Shown: positions 42,870 through 51,787, numbered from the stretch's first letter. The stretch is 64,000 nucleotides of DNA from Dehalococcoidia bacterium (GCA_025060295.1 JANXCH010000009.1:1-64000), one strand, 5' to 3'. A program made the numbers and translations. Notes: generated by a model from the sequence alone, not told the origin.

Positions 42870-43889
42870 TTATACGGTTTTCAGGGCTGCGAGCAGTTGG
42901 CGAAGGGCATTGTCGCCGGGGCCTGACGTCGTGGGAAGGGGGAGGGCGATGCGGGTGGCGTGCCCCGCGTACTTCTCCTTCAGGCGGGGGAAAATGCTGT
43001 CGTAAGTGCCCACCACGCAGAAGGCGTCTACCATCTGGTCGGTTATTAAGGAGGCAATCTCCTTCCATCGGCCCTGCAGGGTAAGGTCGTGGAGGCGGAG
43101 GGTAACATCCCCCCAGCCGTGTAAGTCCATGACGGCCTTGTAGGTGCGGGTGGAGGCGTAGAAGGCGATGCGCCGACGCGTAACCTCCAGGTTCTGCAAC
43201 ACCTCCTCTTCGGTAGCGCCCGTAACGATGAACCCCCCGCCGGAGATCTCCACATCTTTCAAAGACTTGCCAGCCTTGCGGGCTCCTGCTTCAATGGCGG
43301 GCAAGGCGACTTCAGCGATGTACTTCCAGGTCATGAAGCCGTGCAACAGGACGCCGTCGGCTACTTCGGCAGCTAGGCGCGCCATATAAGGGTTGACGGC
43401 GGCCAGGTAGACGGGGATGCGGGGGTGAGCGATGGGGCCAGGATTGAACTCGGGGGTCATGAGGGTGAAGGTGTAATGCTGGCCGCGGAAGTTGAGGGGA
43501 GTGCCGTTCTGCCAGCAGTCCCAGATGGCGCGCAGGGCCTGCACATATTCGCGAATACGGGGGCCGGGAGCACTCCACGCCACGCTGAAGCGCCGTTCGT
43601 TGTGGCCCTTGACCTGAGTGCCCAGCCCCAGTTCAAAGCGCCCCTGGGAGAAGGCCTGTAGGTTCCACGCCTCGTAGGCGACGACCATGGGCGAGCGGGG
43701 AAAGGCCACGGCAATAGCGGTGCCCACGCGGGCCTGCTGGGTATGTTCGGCCGCTAAAGTGGCGGTGAGGAAGGGATCAGTGGTCAGTTCGCTGAGGGTG
43801 ACGCCGTCGTAGCCCAGGTGTTCGGCACGGCGGGCTTCGGCGGGCACCTCAGCCAAGGTGCGCCCGCGCAGGGGGGCGTAGACTTTCAT
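42870..43889 (-). CDS. Luciferase-like (LLM class) flavin-dependent oxidoreductase
   Basis: A 339-residue TIM-barrel protein of the bacterial-luciferase/F420 family. Features are the N-terminal EHLGYDGVTLSELTTDP, QARVGTAIAVAFPRSP and FELGLGTQVKGHNERRF, and the C-terminal VGTYDSIFPRLKEKYAG. The cofactor could be F420 or FMN; distribution in F420-making lineages makes F420 plausible. GGGAGG precedes the ATG and a TTGACA promoter lies just upstream, so this is the first gene of the catabolic run through the two CaiB transferases and MOSC. Confidence 0.85.
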   Translation of the reverse strand: MKVYAPLRGRTLAEVPAEARRAEHLGYDGVTLSELTTDPFLTATLAAEHTQQARVGTAIAVAFPRSPMVVAYEAWNLQAFSQGRFELGLGTQVKGHNERRFSVAWSAPGPRIREYVQALRAIWDCWQNGTPLNFRGQHYTFTLMTPEFNPGPIAHPRIPVYLAAVNPYMARLAAEVADGVLLHGFMTWKYIAEVALPAIEAGARKAGKSLKDVEISGGGFIVTGATEEEVLQNLEVTRRRIAFYASTRTYKAVMDLHGWGDVTLRLHDLTLQGRWKEIASLITDQMVDAFCVVGTYDSIFPRLKEKYAGHATRIALPLPTTSGPGDNALRQLLAALKTV

Positions 43890-43916
43890 GGCCTCACCTC
43901 CCGTAGTGCTGAAATC

Positions 43917-43944
43917 ACTGTAGAGAATTGGGCGGGGGTGTCAA
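43917..43944 (-). promoter_or_regulatory. Promoter of the LLM-CaiB operon
   Basis: Minus strand TTGACA (43944-43939), preceded by CCCCC, and TACAGT (43922-43917) are 16 nt apart. Confidence 0.65.
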
Positions 43945-43964
43945 GGGGGCGGAAGGGGGGCAGG

Positions 43965-44531
43965 CTAGGGGGTGTCTTTGGGCTGTTGCCAGAGGGTGTA
44001 GAAGCCGGGCTCCTCGCCCAGAAGGGCCTTCTGCAGATACTGGCGCTCCAAACGGCGCAGGGTTTCGTGCTCCTGCTCCAGGAACCGCTGGAGGGCTTGG
44101 GCGGCTTGGGCTTGGAAGGAGGGCGGTGCCAGATGGTCTACCAACTCTCCCAGGGCCTCGGCGATGGTGCGTCCGCTCCGTGCCAAGGCCTGTCCCGCCA
44201 CCAGGAACACCCCGATGCGCGGCAGGGATGGGCTTTCCGGGGGGATGTCCAGGCGGCGCAAAATGGCTTTCAACCCCGCCTCCCGCAGGATACCCTCGAG
44301 GCGCGTGGGCAGAACCATCAGGTGGGCCAAGGGGAAAGGCTCCTGCTCCCGAAGGGCTTCACTGAAGGCCCTCTCCACCTCTTGGTAGAAGGTGGTATCC
44401 AAAGCCTCCCGCCAGGGGATGAATAGCACACGGGGGGTGCCCGGCACCTCGGGGCGTGTGTCGGTTACGAGGAACTCCTCTAGATGGGGGAAGAGGTAGA
44501 TGGAGACTTGGGGGTGTTCCTCCGACGCCAT
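43965..44531 (-). CDS. Hypothetical cytoplasmic protein
   Basis: A 188-residue protein with no family I recognise. It is soluble, mostly helical in its C-terminal half (SFQAQAAQALQRFLEQEHET onward), and mixed alpha/beta before that (RVLFIPWREALDTTFYQEV). No signal peptide, metal site or nucleotide motif is obvious. GAGGAGG precedes the ATG at 44531. It lies upstream of the LLM operon promoter and 73 bases downstream of the HpcH aldolase gene. Confidence 0.65.
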   Translation of the reverse strand: MASEEHPQVSIYLFPHLEEFLVTDTRPEVPGTPRVLFIPWREALDTTFYQEVERAFSEALREQEPFPLAHLMVLPTRLEGILREAGLKAILRRLDIPPESPSLPRIGVFLVAGQALARSGRTIAEALGELVDHLAPPSFQAQAAQALQRFLEQEHETLRRLERQYLQKALLGEEPGFYTLWQQPKDTP

Positions 44532-44604
44532 ACGCCTCCTCTTCCTCACCTAATTGTAACGCAACGAGAGAGGATGTTTGGGGCAACGATGGCAGGAACG
44601 GGGG

Positions 44605-45381
44605 TTAGCCCTTGCCGCGCACCTGGGCCAGCAAGTCGCGGGCTGCTTCCACAGCCATCTGGGCGAAGGAGAGGGTGAAGAAGCGCACGCCCAAGCTGTG
44701 CCAGCGGCGCAGGGCCTCGAGGTCGCGGGGGCGTATGCCCCCCAAGCCCACCACCTTCCCCGCCCGCCGAGCACGGGTGACGATGTCTTCCACAGCCTGT
44801 TGGACTGTGGGATGGTCTGTCTTGCCCAGGTATCCCAATGACTGGGACAAATCGCCCGGGCCGATATGGACAGCGTCCAGCCCCGGCACCCTCAGGATGC
44901 TGTCCAGGTTCTGCCAGCCCTCTTTGTCCTCCACCATGCCCGAGACCAGCACCTCCCGGTTGGCGAAGGCGAAGGGGTTGGCATCTTGGATACCAATTGT
45001 CCAACGGGCGCCGATGTAGCCGGCGAAGCCCCGCTCCCCTTCGGGGGCGAAACGGGCGGCGCGCACTGCCTCCTGGGCGTCGTGTGCGGTGCGGATGTGG
45101 GGGACAATGATTCCCGCCGCTCCCCTGTCCAATGCCCGCAAGATGGCCTCGGGGTGGTTGGCGGGGACGCGCACCAGGGGGGTAACCCCCACCACCTCGG
45201 CGGCGCGGCACAGGTCCTCCAGAGATTCCGCGGTGATGGGGCCGTGCTCACAGTCCAGCATGACGAAGTCCAGGCCCGCCAGGCCCGCCAGTTCCACGAT
45301 GGAGGGCGAGGGGGTCTGGATGATCCACCCGTAAACGGCTTGGTCTTGGAGGAGTTTGGCTTTTGTGGCGTTGGGGCGCAC
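44605..45381 (-). CDS. HpcH/HpaI-family aldolase
   Basis: A 258-residue class II pyruvate aldolase of the HpcH/HpaI/citrate-lyase-beta family. DFVMLDCEHGPITAESL has the catalytic His and metal-side Asp, LVRVPANHPEAILRALDRGA carries the conserved Arg, and AVHIGPGDLSQSLGY has the metal-binding Asp. It cleaves 2-keto-4-hydroxy acids to pyruvate or glyoxylate plus an aldehyde; the exact substrate is unclear. The start is GTG at 45381 after AAGGAG, and a consensus TATAAT lies 28 nt upstream. Confidence 0.85.
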   Translation of the reverse strand: MRPNATKAKLLQDQAVYGWIIQTPSPSIVELAGLAGLDFVMLDCEHGPITAESLEDLCRAAEVVGVTPLVRVPANHPEAILRALDRGAAGIIVPHIRTAHDAQEAVRAARFAPEGERGFAGYIGARWTIGIQDANPFAFANREVLVSGMVEDKEGWQNLDSILRVPGLDAVHIGPGDLSQSLGYLGKTDHPTVQQAVEDIVTRARRAGKVVGLGGIRPRDLEALRRWHSLGVRFFTLSFAQMAVEAARDLLAQVRGKG

Positions 45382-45408
45382 GGATGCTCCTTCGTAGAGG
45401 CTGTGTCT

Positions 45409-45414
45409 ATTATA
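45409..45414 (-). promoter_or_regulatory. TATAAT box before the HpcH aldolase gene
   Basis: A perfect minus-strand -10 (45414-45409) at a sensible distance from the GTG start. The -35 region is not recognisable. Confidence 0.45.
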
Positions 45415-45697
45415 TCCTTCCGGCGGAATCTCTGGCGGGCCACCGTATGGTGTAGATCATCGCACCGATGCGGATGTGCTTCAGGTCTGACTGACCTGAA
45501 CTGCCGAGGGTTCCATCCGGCTGCAAATACTGGTGCCCCTTTACAACCCATTGACCATTGGGCTGGAGGTAACGTATCCTTTGGGAGCGCGTGCACCACG
45601 GCCCGTCCTGCTCTTCAGGCCGAAGCAAGGGGCGGTGTCTCGGATACGCATAGGCGTCAGGGCTCCCGCGCGGTGGCCCGCTAGCTAGTGGCCACAT
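45410..45697 (-). pseudogene. Possible remnant of a small gene
   Basis: A 95-codon frame whose C-terminal half looks like real protein: an internal near-repeat (YLQPNGQW and YLQPDGTLG) then IGAMIYTIRW. The N-terminal part is poor in protein-like composition and no ribosome site is seen. Its end coincides with the -10 box of the aldolase gene. I read it as a decaying or spurious frame. Confidence 0.25.
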
Positions 45698-45899
45698 TGC
45701 GGCCCAGGCTCTCGAGCAGTGGCTTTTGACACAGGTACAGGGCATTCTGGACTCCCACGCCCCCGTGCTCATAGACCTCGCGAACAGGGTGGATGCCATC
45801 CTGATAGACTTGGCTGCAGGGGTTCTGGACGAAACGGCGTTCCGCCAAGCCTCCGCCGAGATGGTTTGACCGGGTAACGCGCCCATGGGCTAAGGGCAC
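45681..45899 (-). pseudogene. Possible C-terminal remnant of an unknown gene
   Basis: A frame of about 72 codons whose final 45 residues are protein-like (VREVYEHGGVGVQNALYL), with no credible start or ribosome site. It fits the tail of a lost gene. Together with the previous entry it fills 45382-45942, which otherwise shows nothing. Confidence 0.25.
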
Positions 45900-45942
45900 C
45901 CATCCCTTGTGTGGGGCAGTGGCTTGAGCTGCTATGGATGGG

Positions 45943-46683
45943 TTACCCCGCTACGATTTTCTCCTGGGCGAACTGGGGATAGGCGGGGGCCAGGCGCTCC
46001 CGCACCGTTGTGCGCAAGGCGCGGAGTTCTTGCTGGGTGGGCTCGGGGGTGGTGCGGAAGTCCGCAGCCAGTTCCAGAGGGAAGCCCGTGTTGGCCTGCA
46101 CCTCCTCAACAGTGTGGCCAGGGTGGACGGATTCCAGTTCCCAGCCCGGCGGGTCTTTGCGGAAGCGGAGCACAGCCATCGGCGTTACGCATTTATACGG
46201 GCCGCCGGGGCGGTAGACGGTTGGGGGCGTGCTCCCCGCTCCCGAGATGAAATCCACCCGCTCCACGAAGGTGCGGCGGGTATGTTCGGTGCGGAACAGG
46301 ATCACCCGCTTGGCCATGTAATACAGCATTCCTGAGCCGTAGGCCCCTGGCATGCGCACCCGCGGCTGGTAGTAGTCGCCGATAACGTGCAGATTGAAAT
46401 TGCCAAAGCGGTCAATCTGGATGCCGCTGAGGAAGAAGAGGTCGAGTTTGCCCCGTTGGGCCAGGAAGTGAATCCCGCTGGCATCGGGGAAGGGGTTGAA
46501 ACGGGGATCGGGGTGCTCCAAGATAATGATCCTGGCGCGGGGGGCGTAGATAGCCTGGGCCAAGAGAAGCCCCGCCGCCGGCAGAGGTGAGGCCATGCCC
46601 GTGGCACAGGTCTCTCCATCGCGCACCTCCCGGGCGATTACACAGGCCATCAGTTCCTCCACGGTATAGCGGGGTATGGGCAT
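45943..46683 (-). CDS. Family I CoA transferase, beta subunit (GctB/IpdB-like)
   Basis: A 246-residue subunit of the glutaconate-CoA-transferase-like group. ACVIAREVRDGETCATGMA opens the domain, and FFLSGIQIDRFGNFNLHVIG and ERVDFISGAGSTPP follow the family. Family I transferases use a Glu in the beta subunit, usually in an SENG motif; here the equivalent place reads LEHPD, so the Glu is kept but its surroundings differ. It would work with the alpha gene immediately upstream, whose frame is interrupted. GGAGGAG precedes the ATG. Confidence 0.8.
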   Translation of the reverse strand: MPIPRYTVEELMACVIAREVRDGETCATGMASPLPAAGLLLAQAIYAPRARIIILEHPDPRFNPFPDASGIHFLAQRGKLDLFFLSGIQIDRFGNFNLHVIGDYYQPRVRMPGAYGSGMLYYMAKRVILFRTEHTRRTFVERVDFISGAGSTPPTVYRPGGPYKCVTPMAVLRFRKDPPGWELESVHPGHTVEEVQANTGFPLELAADFRTTPEPTQQELRALRTTVRERLAPAYPQFAQEKIVAG

Positions 46684-46693
46684 GGCTCCTCCC

Positions 46694-47551
46694 CTAGGCG
46701 GGCGTGCGGATGCCTACCAGAGCCTGATACTCCTCTTCGCTGCGCGGGCCCAGCACATAGCGCTCCAGGTACTCACCGACCTGGCCCTGTTTGGCCGCCT
46801 GGGCATAGGTGCGGATGTGAGCCATATCGGGCGGGTAGCGTCCCGGCATCCCTGTGGGGTGGGCGCCGAAGGGCAGATGCACCACGGCGGTGATGTAGAT
46901 ACCCGGGATGAAGGTTCCCTCGGCGTCCCGAGGCGACAAGGGTCCGTGCACCACCTCCTCGGCGGTAACGATGACAGCGTCAGCGGCGCGAGCCATAGGC
47001 ACCGCCTCCTGCCGTCCCGGGACGATGCAGTTGCCCTCCTCGTCGGCAACCAAAGCGTGAAAGAGGGCCACCGAGGGGTTCAAAGCGGGGCAAACGACAA
47101 TCTCCTCGCTCGGGTTGAAGGGATGGGGTATGACTTTCCAGTCGGTGCGGGCGCGCAGGAGGTCCGAGCCAAATAGCCCCCGCACGGGGACAAAGGGGAC
47201 GCCCATGGCTCCAGCCTGGAGCATGGAGAGGATGACCCCTCAGGTGTTGTCCAGGACTGTGAGGGTGCCGGCCTTGACGGCCCGCTCGAAGTTGGGGGCA
47301 GTGCCCAGTTCCCCCAGGCGCATATGGCAGGTTTCGATCTGGGCCACAAGCCCCGCCCCGATGAGAAGGTCGCAGTTGATGCTCCCGCCCGTTACACCCA
47401 GCAGGCGCAGGGGGCGGGTTCCTTCGCGCACCAGGGCACGCACAAACCCCATGGGCTGGGCCAGGAACTCCCCTGGAAGGGTCAGGCCGATGAGGTCGTG
47501 GGGTTTGACCATACGGACGGCCTGGTCAAGGGTGGTAACCTTGCTGGGCAT
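46694..47551 (-). pseudogene. Family I CoA transferase, alpha subunit, interrupted by one in-frame UGA
   Basis: The alpha subunit runs from ATG 47551 (after GGGAGG) to 46694. One TGA codon at 47242-47240 splits it, while the frame on both sides stays open and conserved: before it ...RAVKAGTLTVLDNT, after it GVILSMLQAGAMGVPF, as expected for contiguous GctA/IpdA-like proteins. Total length would be about 285 residues, near normal. UGA is used as an ordinary stop elsewhere in the window. The cause may be a nonsense mutation, a sequencing error, or readthrough. The partner beta subunit begins 11 bases downstream and looks intact. Confidence 0.75.
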
Positions 47552-47644
47552 GGGGCACACCTCCCGCACCCCTGGGGGTGGTTCGCCCCTATCTTACCAC
47601 AGGCATAGGGGAGATGTCTGCTTGAGGGGCGCTAGGGCGCAGCC

Positions 47645-48343
47645 TTACAGGTGAGGTGTTTCAGTGATTTGGTCGTCCTCTTCCCAGGCGCCCTTGCCGA
47701 TCAGGGGCACGAAGCGACACGCCCCCAAAGTGCGCAGGGAGTAGCCCTCCCGTGTGCGAACGACCCGCATCAAATCCTGTTCGTAGCGTGAGCCGATGGG
47801 GATGACCATGCGGCCGCCGATGGCCAGTTGTTCCAGGAGCACCCGCGGCAAAGTGGGTGCTCCTGCGGTCACGAGGATGGCGTGGAAGGGGGCCTCCTCG
47901 GGGCAGCCGAGCACCTCCCCCGCCGGGCGCACCTCCACGCGGTTGCCATAGCCCAAGGCCTCCAGAATCGCCCGTGCTGAGTGCAAAAGGTGAGGAACCC
48001 GTTCCACTGTAATCACCTTGCCCCGCGGCACCAGTTCAGCCAGAACGGCAGCCTGGTAGCCACTTCCTGTGCCGATTTCCAGCACCTTGTCGGTGGGCTG
48101 CAAGTCCAGGGCGGAGGTCATCAGGCAGACGATAAAGGGTTGGGAGATAGTTTGGCCCCAGCCGATGGGCAGGGGTATGTCTTCATACGCCAAGTGGCGC
48201 AAGGCGGGGGGCACGAAACGCTCCCGGGGCACCCGCTCCATGGCCTGAATCACCCGTTCATCCAGCCCCTCGGCTTGGCGCTCCCGGCGTAATAAGGCGA
48301 AAAGGCGCTCCTTGGCCTCCTCCAGGTCGCCGGTGTGCTCCAT
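47645..48343 (-). CDS. pcm: Protein-L-isoaspartate O-methyltransferase
   Basis: A 232-residue SAM-dependent methyltransferase. RERFVPPALRHLAYEDIPLP and IGWGQTISQPFIVCLMTSAL are the isoaspartyl-substrate motif, and KVLEIGTGSGYQAAVLAEL is the SAM-binding loop. It repairs isomerised aspartyl residues in aged proteins. It ends the corA-MBL-Mut7C-acuC-pcm run, 70 bases after acuC. Confidence 0.93.
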   Translation of the reverse strand: MEHTGDLEEAKERLFALLRRERQAEGLDERVIQAMERVPRERFVPPALRHLAYEDIPLPIGWGQTISQPFIVCLMTSALDLQPTDKVLEIGTGSGYQAAVLAELVPRGKVITVERVPHLLHSARAILEALGYGNRVEVRPAGEVLGCPEEAPFHAILVTAGAPTLPRVLLEQLAIGGRMVIPIGSRYEQDLMRVVRTREGYSLRTLGACRFVPLIGKGAWEEDDQITETPHL

Positions 48344-48413
48344 GTGTCGTCCCCCTTCCTGCCCCGCCCAGTGGTGGTGCGGGAGAGGCCGTGGCGCTGC
48401 TTGGGGACGTTCT

Positions 48414-49547
48414 TCACGCCAGGGCGGACAGCCCGTGCAGAGGGAAGACCAGGCGCTTCACCTCTGCCACCGACGCTTCGGCATACCTGCGCACCAGACG
48501 GCGTTGGGTCTCGTCCAGGGGCTGGGGGTCATCCTGCAAACGCCGGATCCCGTAGCGTTCTTGGAAGGACGCCGGGATGGTATCGGGGAGGTCCATCCCC
48601 ACCATCACGGCATACGCCCACGCCCATCCCCGCGCCACGGCGCTCAGATCATAGCCCCCGCCCCCAAAGGCGAGCCACCGCCCCCGAGCCAGCGCCTGCA
48701 AGTCGCGCACCACGGCAATGAACCCTTGCACGGTCATCTTCATGTGGGTAATGGGTGTGTCCCGATGGGTATCAATGCCCAGTTGGGTGGCCAGCACATC
48801 GGGGCAAAAGGCGTTAATGAGGGGGGGCACTACCTCCCGAAAGGCCCACAGATAGGTCTCATCGTCGGTATACGGGGCGAGGGGAACATTCACTGCATAG
48901 CCTCGCCCTTTGCCCACCCCGATTTCGTGGACAAAGCCCGTGCCGGGGAACAGGTACTCCCCGGATTCGTGCAGGGAGATGGTGAGCACCTGGTCGGTGT
49001 CATAGAAGGCGAACTGCACCCCATCCCCGTGGTGGGCGTCAATGTCGATGTAGGCCACCTTCAACCCCCTGCGAAGCAAGGACTGGATAGCAATAACGAC
49101 GTCGTTGAAGATGCAGAAGCCCGAGGCGTAGTTGGGCATGGCGTGGTGCAGGCCCCCTGCGAAGTTTACCGCCGCCCCTACGCTCCCCTGGGCCACCAGG
49201 TCGGCGGCCACCAAGGAGGCTCCCACTGCCCAGGCGCTGGCCTCAAACATCCCGGGGAACACGGGGTTATCCCCCTCCTGGGAGAAGTTGTAGCGAAGGG
49301 GATTGATGCGGGTTTCACCACCACTGAGGCTTTGCACGGCCTCTACATAATCGGGGGTGTGGAACCACAGGAGCTCCTCTGGAGTGGCCATACGCGGGGG
49401 AACAAGGCGGGCGTGGGGATGCTGGAATACGCCGTAGGCTTCTAACAGTTCGTAGACCAGGCGCAGGCGGCGAGGCACGAGGGGGTGGTCCTGGCGCAGG
49501 ACGTATTGGGTGAGGACAGGGGCATACACAAAGGCTGCGGTGCTCAT
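48414..49547 (-). CDS. acuC: Histone-deacetylase-family protein (AcuC type)
   Basis: A 377-residue arginase/deacetylase-fold protein. Zinc ligands and catalytic residues are visible: the HH pair in GGLHHAMPNY, Asp and His in YIDIDAHHGDGVQ, and the second Asp in LGIDTHRDTPITH. AcuC deacetylates acetyl-CoA synthetase in Bacillus; here the substrate is not known, and no acs gene is in the window. Its ATG overlaps the Mut7-C stop as ATGA (49544-49547), so expression is coupled. Confidence 0.9.
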   Translation of the reverse strand: MSTAAFVYAPVLTQYVLRQDHPLVPRRLRLVYELLEAYGVFQHPHARLVPPRMATPEELLWFHTPDYVEAVQSLSGGETRINPLRYNFSQEGDNPVFPGMFEASAWAVGASLVAADLVAQGSVGAAVNFAGGLHHAMPNYASGFCIFNDVVIAIQSLLRRGLKVAYIDIDAHHGDGVQFAFYDTDQVLTISLHESGEYLFPGTGFVHEIGVGKGRGYAVNVPLAPYTDDETYLWAFREVVPPLINAFCPDVLATQLGIDTHRDTPITHMKMTVQGFIAVVRDLQALARGRWLAFGGGGYDLSAVARGWAWAYAVMVGMDLPDTIPASFQERYGIRRLQDDPQPLDETQRRLVRRYAEASVAEVKRLVFPLHGLSALA

Positions 49548-50062
49548 AGACGCTCCTGAACAGGGGCTACGGAATGCAGGAGGGCGTGCAGGCGGTGTTC
49601 CATCTGACGCCAGTGGCTTCCTCGCCAATAGAGACGCCCACAGGAGGGGCACCGGCGGAACTCGCGCTGGGTGCGTTGCACATACGGGGGAGCGTGGGTG
49701 TGCACCTCCGCGGGGCTGGCGGCAACCAGGGGGGTGTTGCACCGGATGCACCGGGTAAAGGGACGAGGGGGGCCTAACCCTGGCCAGGTGAGAACCTCTT
49801 GTACCTGCTGGTCCAGATGCTCGCTGTGCACGAGCAGAACGCGCACGAGGCCCCGTCGCACAGGGGGGGCCTGGGGCAGATGACGGTCGCGGGTCAGCAG
49901 GATACGCCCTTGTGCGTGGGCCAGGGCCAGGAGATCCTGGTCGTGGATGTGGGGGGCGTTGAGGACATCGTAGCCCAGGGCCCGCAGCCACTTGGCCAAA
50001 CGCCCCACATTGACATCCGCCAACAGAAGTGGGGACCCCCCCTCAACAAAAGCCCCGTTCAT
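49544..50062 (-). CDS. Mut7-C RNase-domain protein
   Basis: A 172-residue protein. The N-terminal half is the Mut7-C PIN-like nuclease fold (LLLADVNVGRLAKWLRALGYD and GRILLTRDRHLP with the acidic residues). The C-terminal half is a zinc ribbon (CIRCNTPL and CPSCGRLYWRGSHW). Such proteins are predicted RNases or toxin-like nucleases; activity is unproven for most. The ATG overlaps the stop of the upstream hydrolase as ATGA (50059-50062). Confidence 0.82.
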   Translation of the reverse strand: MNGAFVEGGSPLLLADVNVGRLAKWLRALGYDVLNAPHIHDQDLLALAHAQGRILLTRDRHLPQAPPVRRGLVRVLLVHSEHLDQQVQEVLTWPGLGPPRPFTRCIRCNTPLVAASPAEVHTHAPPYVQRTQREFRRCPSCGRLYWRGSHWRQMEHRLHALLHSVAPVQERL

Positions 50063-50832
50063 ACCTCCGTCTGCCACCCCTCCACACCGATATGGAAGGT
50101 GATACCCAACGGCCCCAAGCGCTGGTGCACCTCACGGATCACTTCGTCCCTGACCCCGGGGTTGATGTGGGCGACGACCAGGCGCAGGGGCGTATCCCGT
50201 CGGCGCAGGAGGGCCTCCACCGCTTGGGCCATGGTGGAGGGGGTCAGGTGGCCTGCGGCCGTAGCCCGCCCCAGCAGGCGGTCGGGCATGGTGGTCTCGA
50301 TGACCAGCAGGTCGGGGCGAGTGTGCTCCCAAGCGGTGGATACCTGGGGGCCGCAGTCGCCCGTGTAGAACACGACCTTGCCCTCGGGTGTGGTGAGCTC
50401 CCACCCCACGCTGGGGACACTGTGGGGCACGGGCACCGCTCGCACCTGGTAGCCCTGCAGGGAAAAGGGGTGCAGAGGTTCCACCGGCACCAGACGCACA
50501 AGGGGAGCCTCGGGTGAGGGACGGCGGGAGAAGTCCACGTAGAGGGTGCCGTCCAAGAGGTAGCGGCGTAGGTGCTCTAAGGTGTCGGGCAAACCATAGA
50601 TGAACAGGGGAGCGCCCCGCTCCAGAATGTTGAGCCCCAGCAGAGGGATGTCGCGGATGTGGTCGTAGTGGCGGTGGGTCAGGAGGAGGGCCTGCAGGCG
50701 AGCCTGCTCGGGCAGGGTCAGGGCACCCGTCAAACCGCCTGCGTCTAGGGCCAGGGTGGTGTCCACCAAAATGGACATGGGGCGGTGGGGGCCAGCTTCG
50801 CTCTGATGGGCACCCAGGAAGCGGAGGCGCAT
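50059..50832 (-). CDS. MBL-fold metallo-hydrolase
   Basis: A 257-residue metallo-beta-lactamase-fold hydrolase. LLLTHRHYDHIRDIPLL holds the HxHxDH metal motif; further ligands are His in VPVPHSVPSVGW, Asp in VFYTGDCG and His in VVAHINPG. It resembles the phosphodiesterase/RNase-Z-like groups, so a nucleotide or RNA substrate is plausible but open. It is one base from the corA stop and overlaps the next gene. Confidence 0.85.
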   Translation of the reverse strand: MRLRFLGAHQSEAGPHRPMSILVDTTLALDAGGLTGALTLPEQARLQALLLTHRHYDHIRDIPLLGLNILERGAPLFIYGLPDTLEHLRRYLLDGTLYVDFSRRPSPEAPLVRLVPVEPLHPFSLQGYQVRAVPVPHSVPSVGWELTTPEGKVVFYTGDCGPQVSTAWEHTRPDLLVIETTMPDRLLGRATAAGHLTPSTMAQAVEALLRRRDTPLRLVVAHINPGVRDEVIREVHQRLGPLGITFHIGVEGWQTEV

Positions 50833-50833
50833 G

Positions 50834-51787
50834 CTACACCCACTTGTTGAGACGGAACCACCACCACAAGACCACTCCCAGAAGGATGCCCGCCCCCGTG
50901 GTGATCCAAAAGGCCTGGGGGTGTTCGGCGATGGGCAACTGCAAGTTCATGCCGTAGAGGGTGCCAATGATGGTGATGGGAAGCAAAGCCGTGAAGATGA
51001 CGGTGAGGATGCGCAGGGCGTCGTTGGTAAGTTGGTTGGAGAGGGTGAAAAGGGTCTCGTTGAGCCCTTGCGTTACCTCCCGCAGTTCCTCCAGTTCAGC
51101 CCAGATACGGCGGGTGTGGTCGGCCAAGTCGCCGAAGTAGACATCGGGGTCCACCTTCAAGAAGGGATATTCTCGCCGCTCCAACAGTTCCATCACTCCG
51201 ATTTGGGGGCGAATGATGCGGCGAAAGGCGATAATATCCCGCCGGATATAGGACAGGCGCTCGGCCACTTGGCGGGTGCCTCGCTCGAACAGGTGCTCCT
51301 CCACCTCGTCCACCTGGTCCATAATCTTGCCCAGGATGGGGAAGCAGTAGTCCACCAACACATCCAAAATGCGATACAGCAGGTAGCCCGAGGAGCGGGC
51401 CATCAGTTCGTCCCGCACCGCTTCACTCTGCTGGCAGTCGGTGAACAGTTTCACCAGGGGTTTCAGTTCCCCCCGGTGGACGGTAACCACATAGTGGGCC
51501 CCGGCGAAGATGGCCACCTGGCTGGGCAGGGTGAGGCGCATCTGCTTGTTGAACAGGGGGAAGTGCACCACCAGGAAGATATGGTCGTCGAACTCGTCCA
51601 CTTTGGGCAACTGGACCCGGGAGAGGCAGTCGTCCAGGGCGAGGGGGTGGAAGTTGAAGCGGGCGCGCAGGTATTCCATTTCGGCCATAGTTGGCCGTTC
51701 CACATTCAGCCAGGTGAGGCCCTTCCAGGTAATGGACTGGACCTCAACACGCGCCAGGCTCGTGGTGGTCAACGCATCCCCTCGCAC
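50834..51787 (-). CDS. corA: CorA-type magnesium/cobalt transporter
   Basis: A 317-residue divalent-cation channel. The large N-terminal cytoplasmic domain is followed by two C-terminal membrane helices joined by the YGMN signature loop (IIGTLYGMNLQLPI). The protein ends with the usual basic RLNKWV. The annotated GTG at 51787 is uncertain: a TTG at 51772 has a better GAGGGG and fits a TACAAT -10 at 51804-51799. It heads a run of five overlapping or near-overlapping genes. Confidence 0.9.
   Translation of the reverse strand: MRGDALTTTSLARVEVQSITWKGLTWLNVERPTMAEMEYLRARFNFHPLALDDCLSRVQLPKVDEFDDHIFLVVHFPLFNKQMRLTLPSQVAIFAGAHYVVTVHRGELKPLVKLFTDCQQSEAVRDELMARSSGYLLYRILDVLVDYCFPILGKIMDQVDEVEEHLFERGTRQVAERLSYIRRDIIAFRRIIRPQIGVMELLERREYPFLKVDPDVYFGDLADHTRRIWAELEELREVTQGLNETLFTLSNQLTNDALRILTVIFTALLPITIIGTLYGMNLQLPIAEHPQAFWITTGAGILLGVVLWWWFRLNKWV

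Noticed and set aside
41641-43005. Plus-strand open frame of about 450 codons opposite the second CaiB gene
   Set aside because: Antisense shadow without domain or ribosome site.
47240-47242. UGA in the CoA-transferase gene as selenocysteine
   Set aside because: The family has no redox residue at this place, and no SECIS-like hairpin or Sec-machinery gene is seen.
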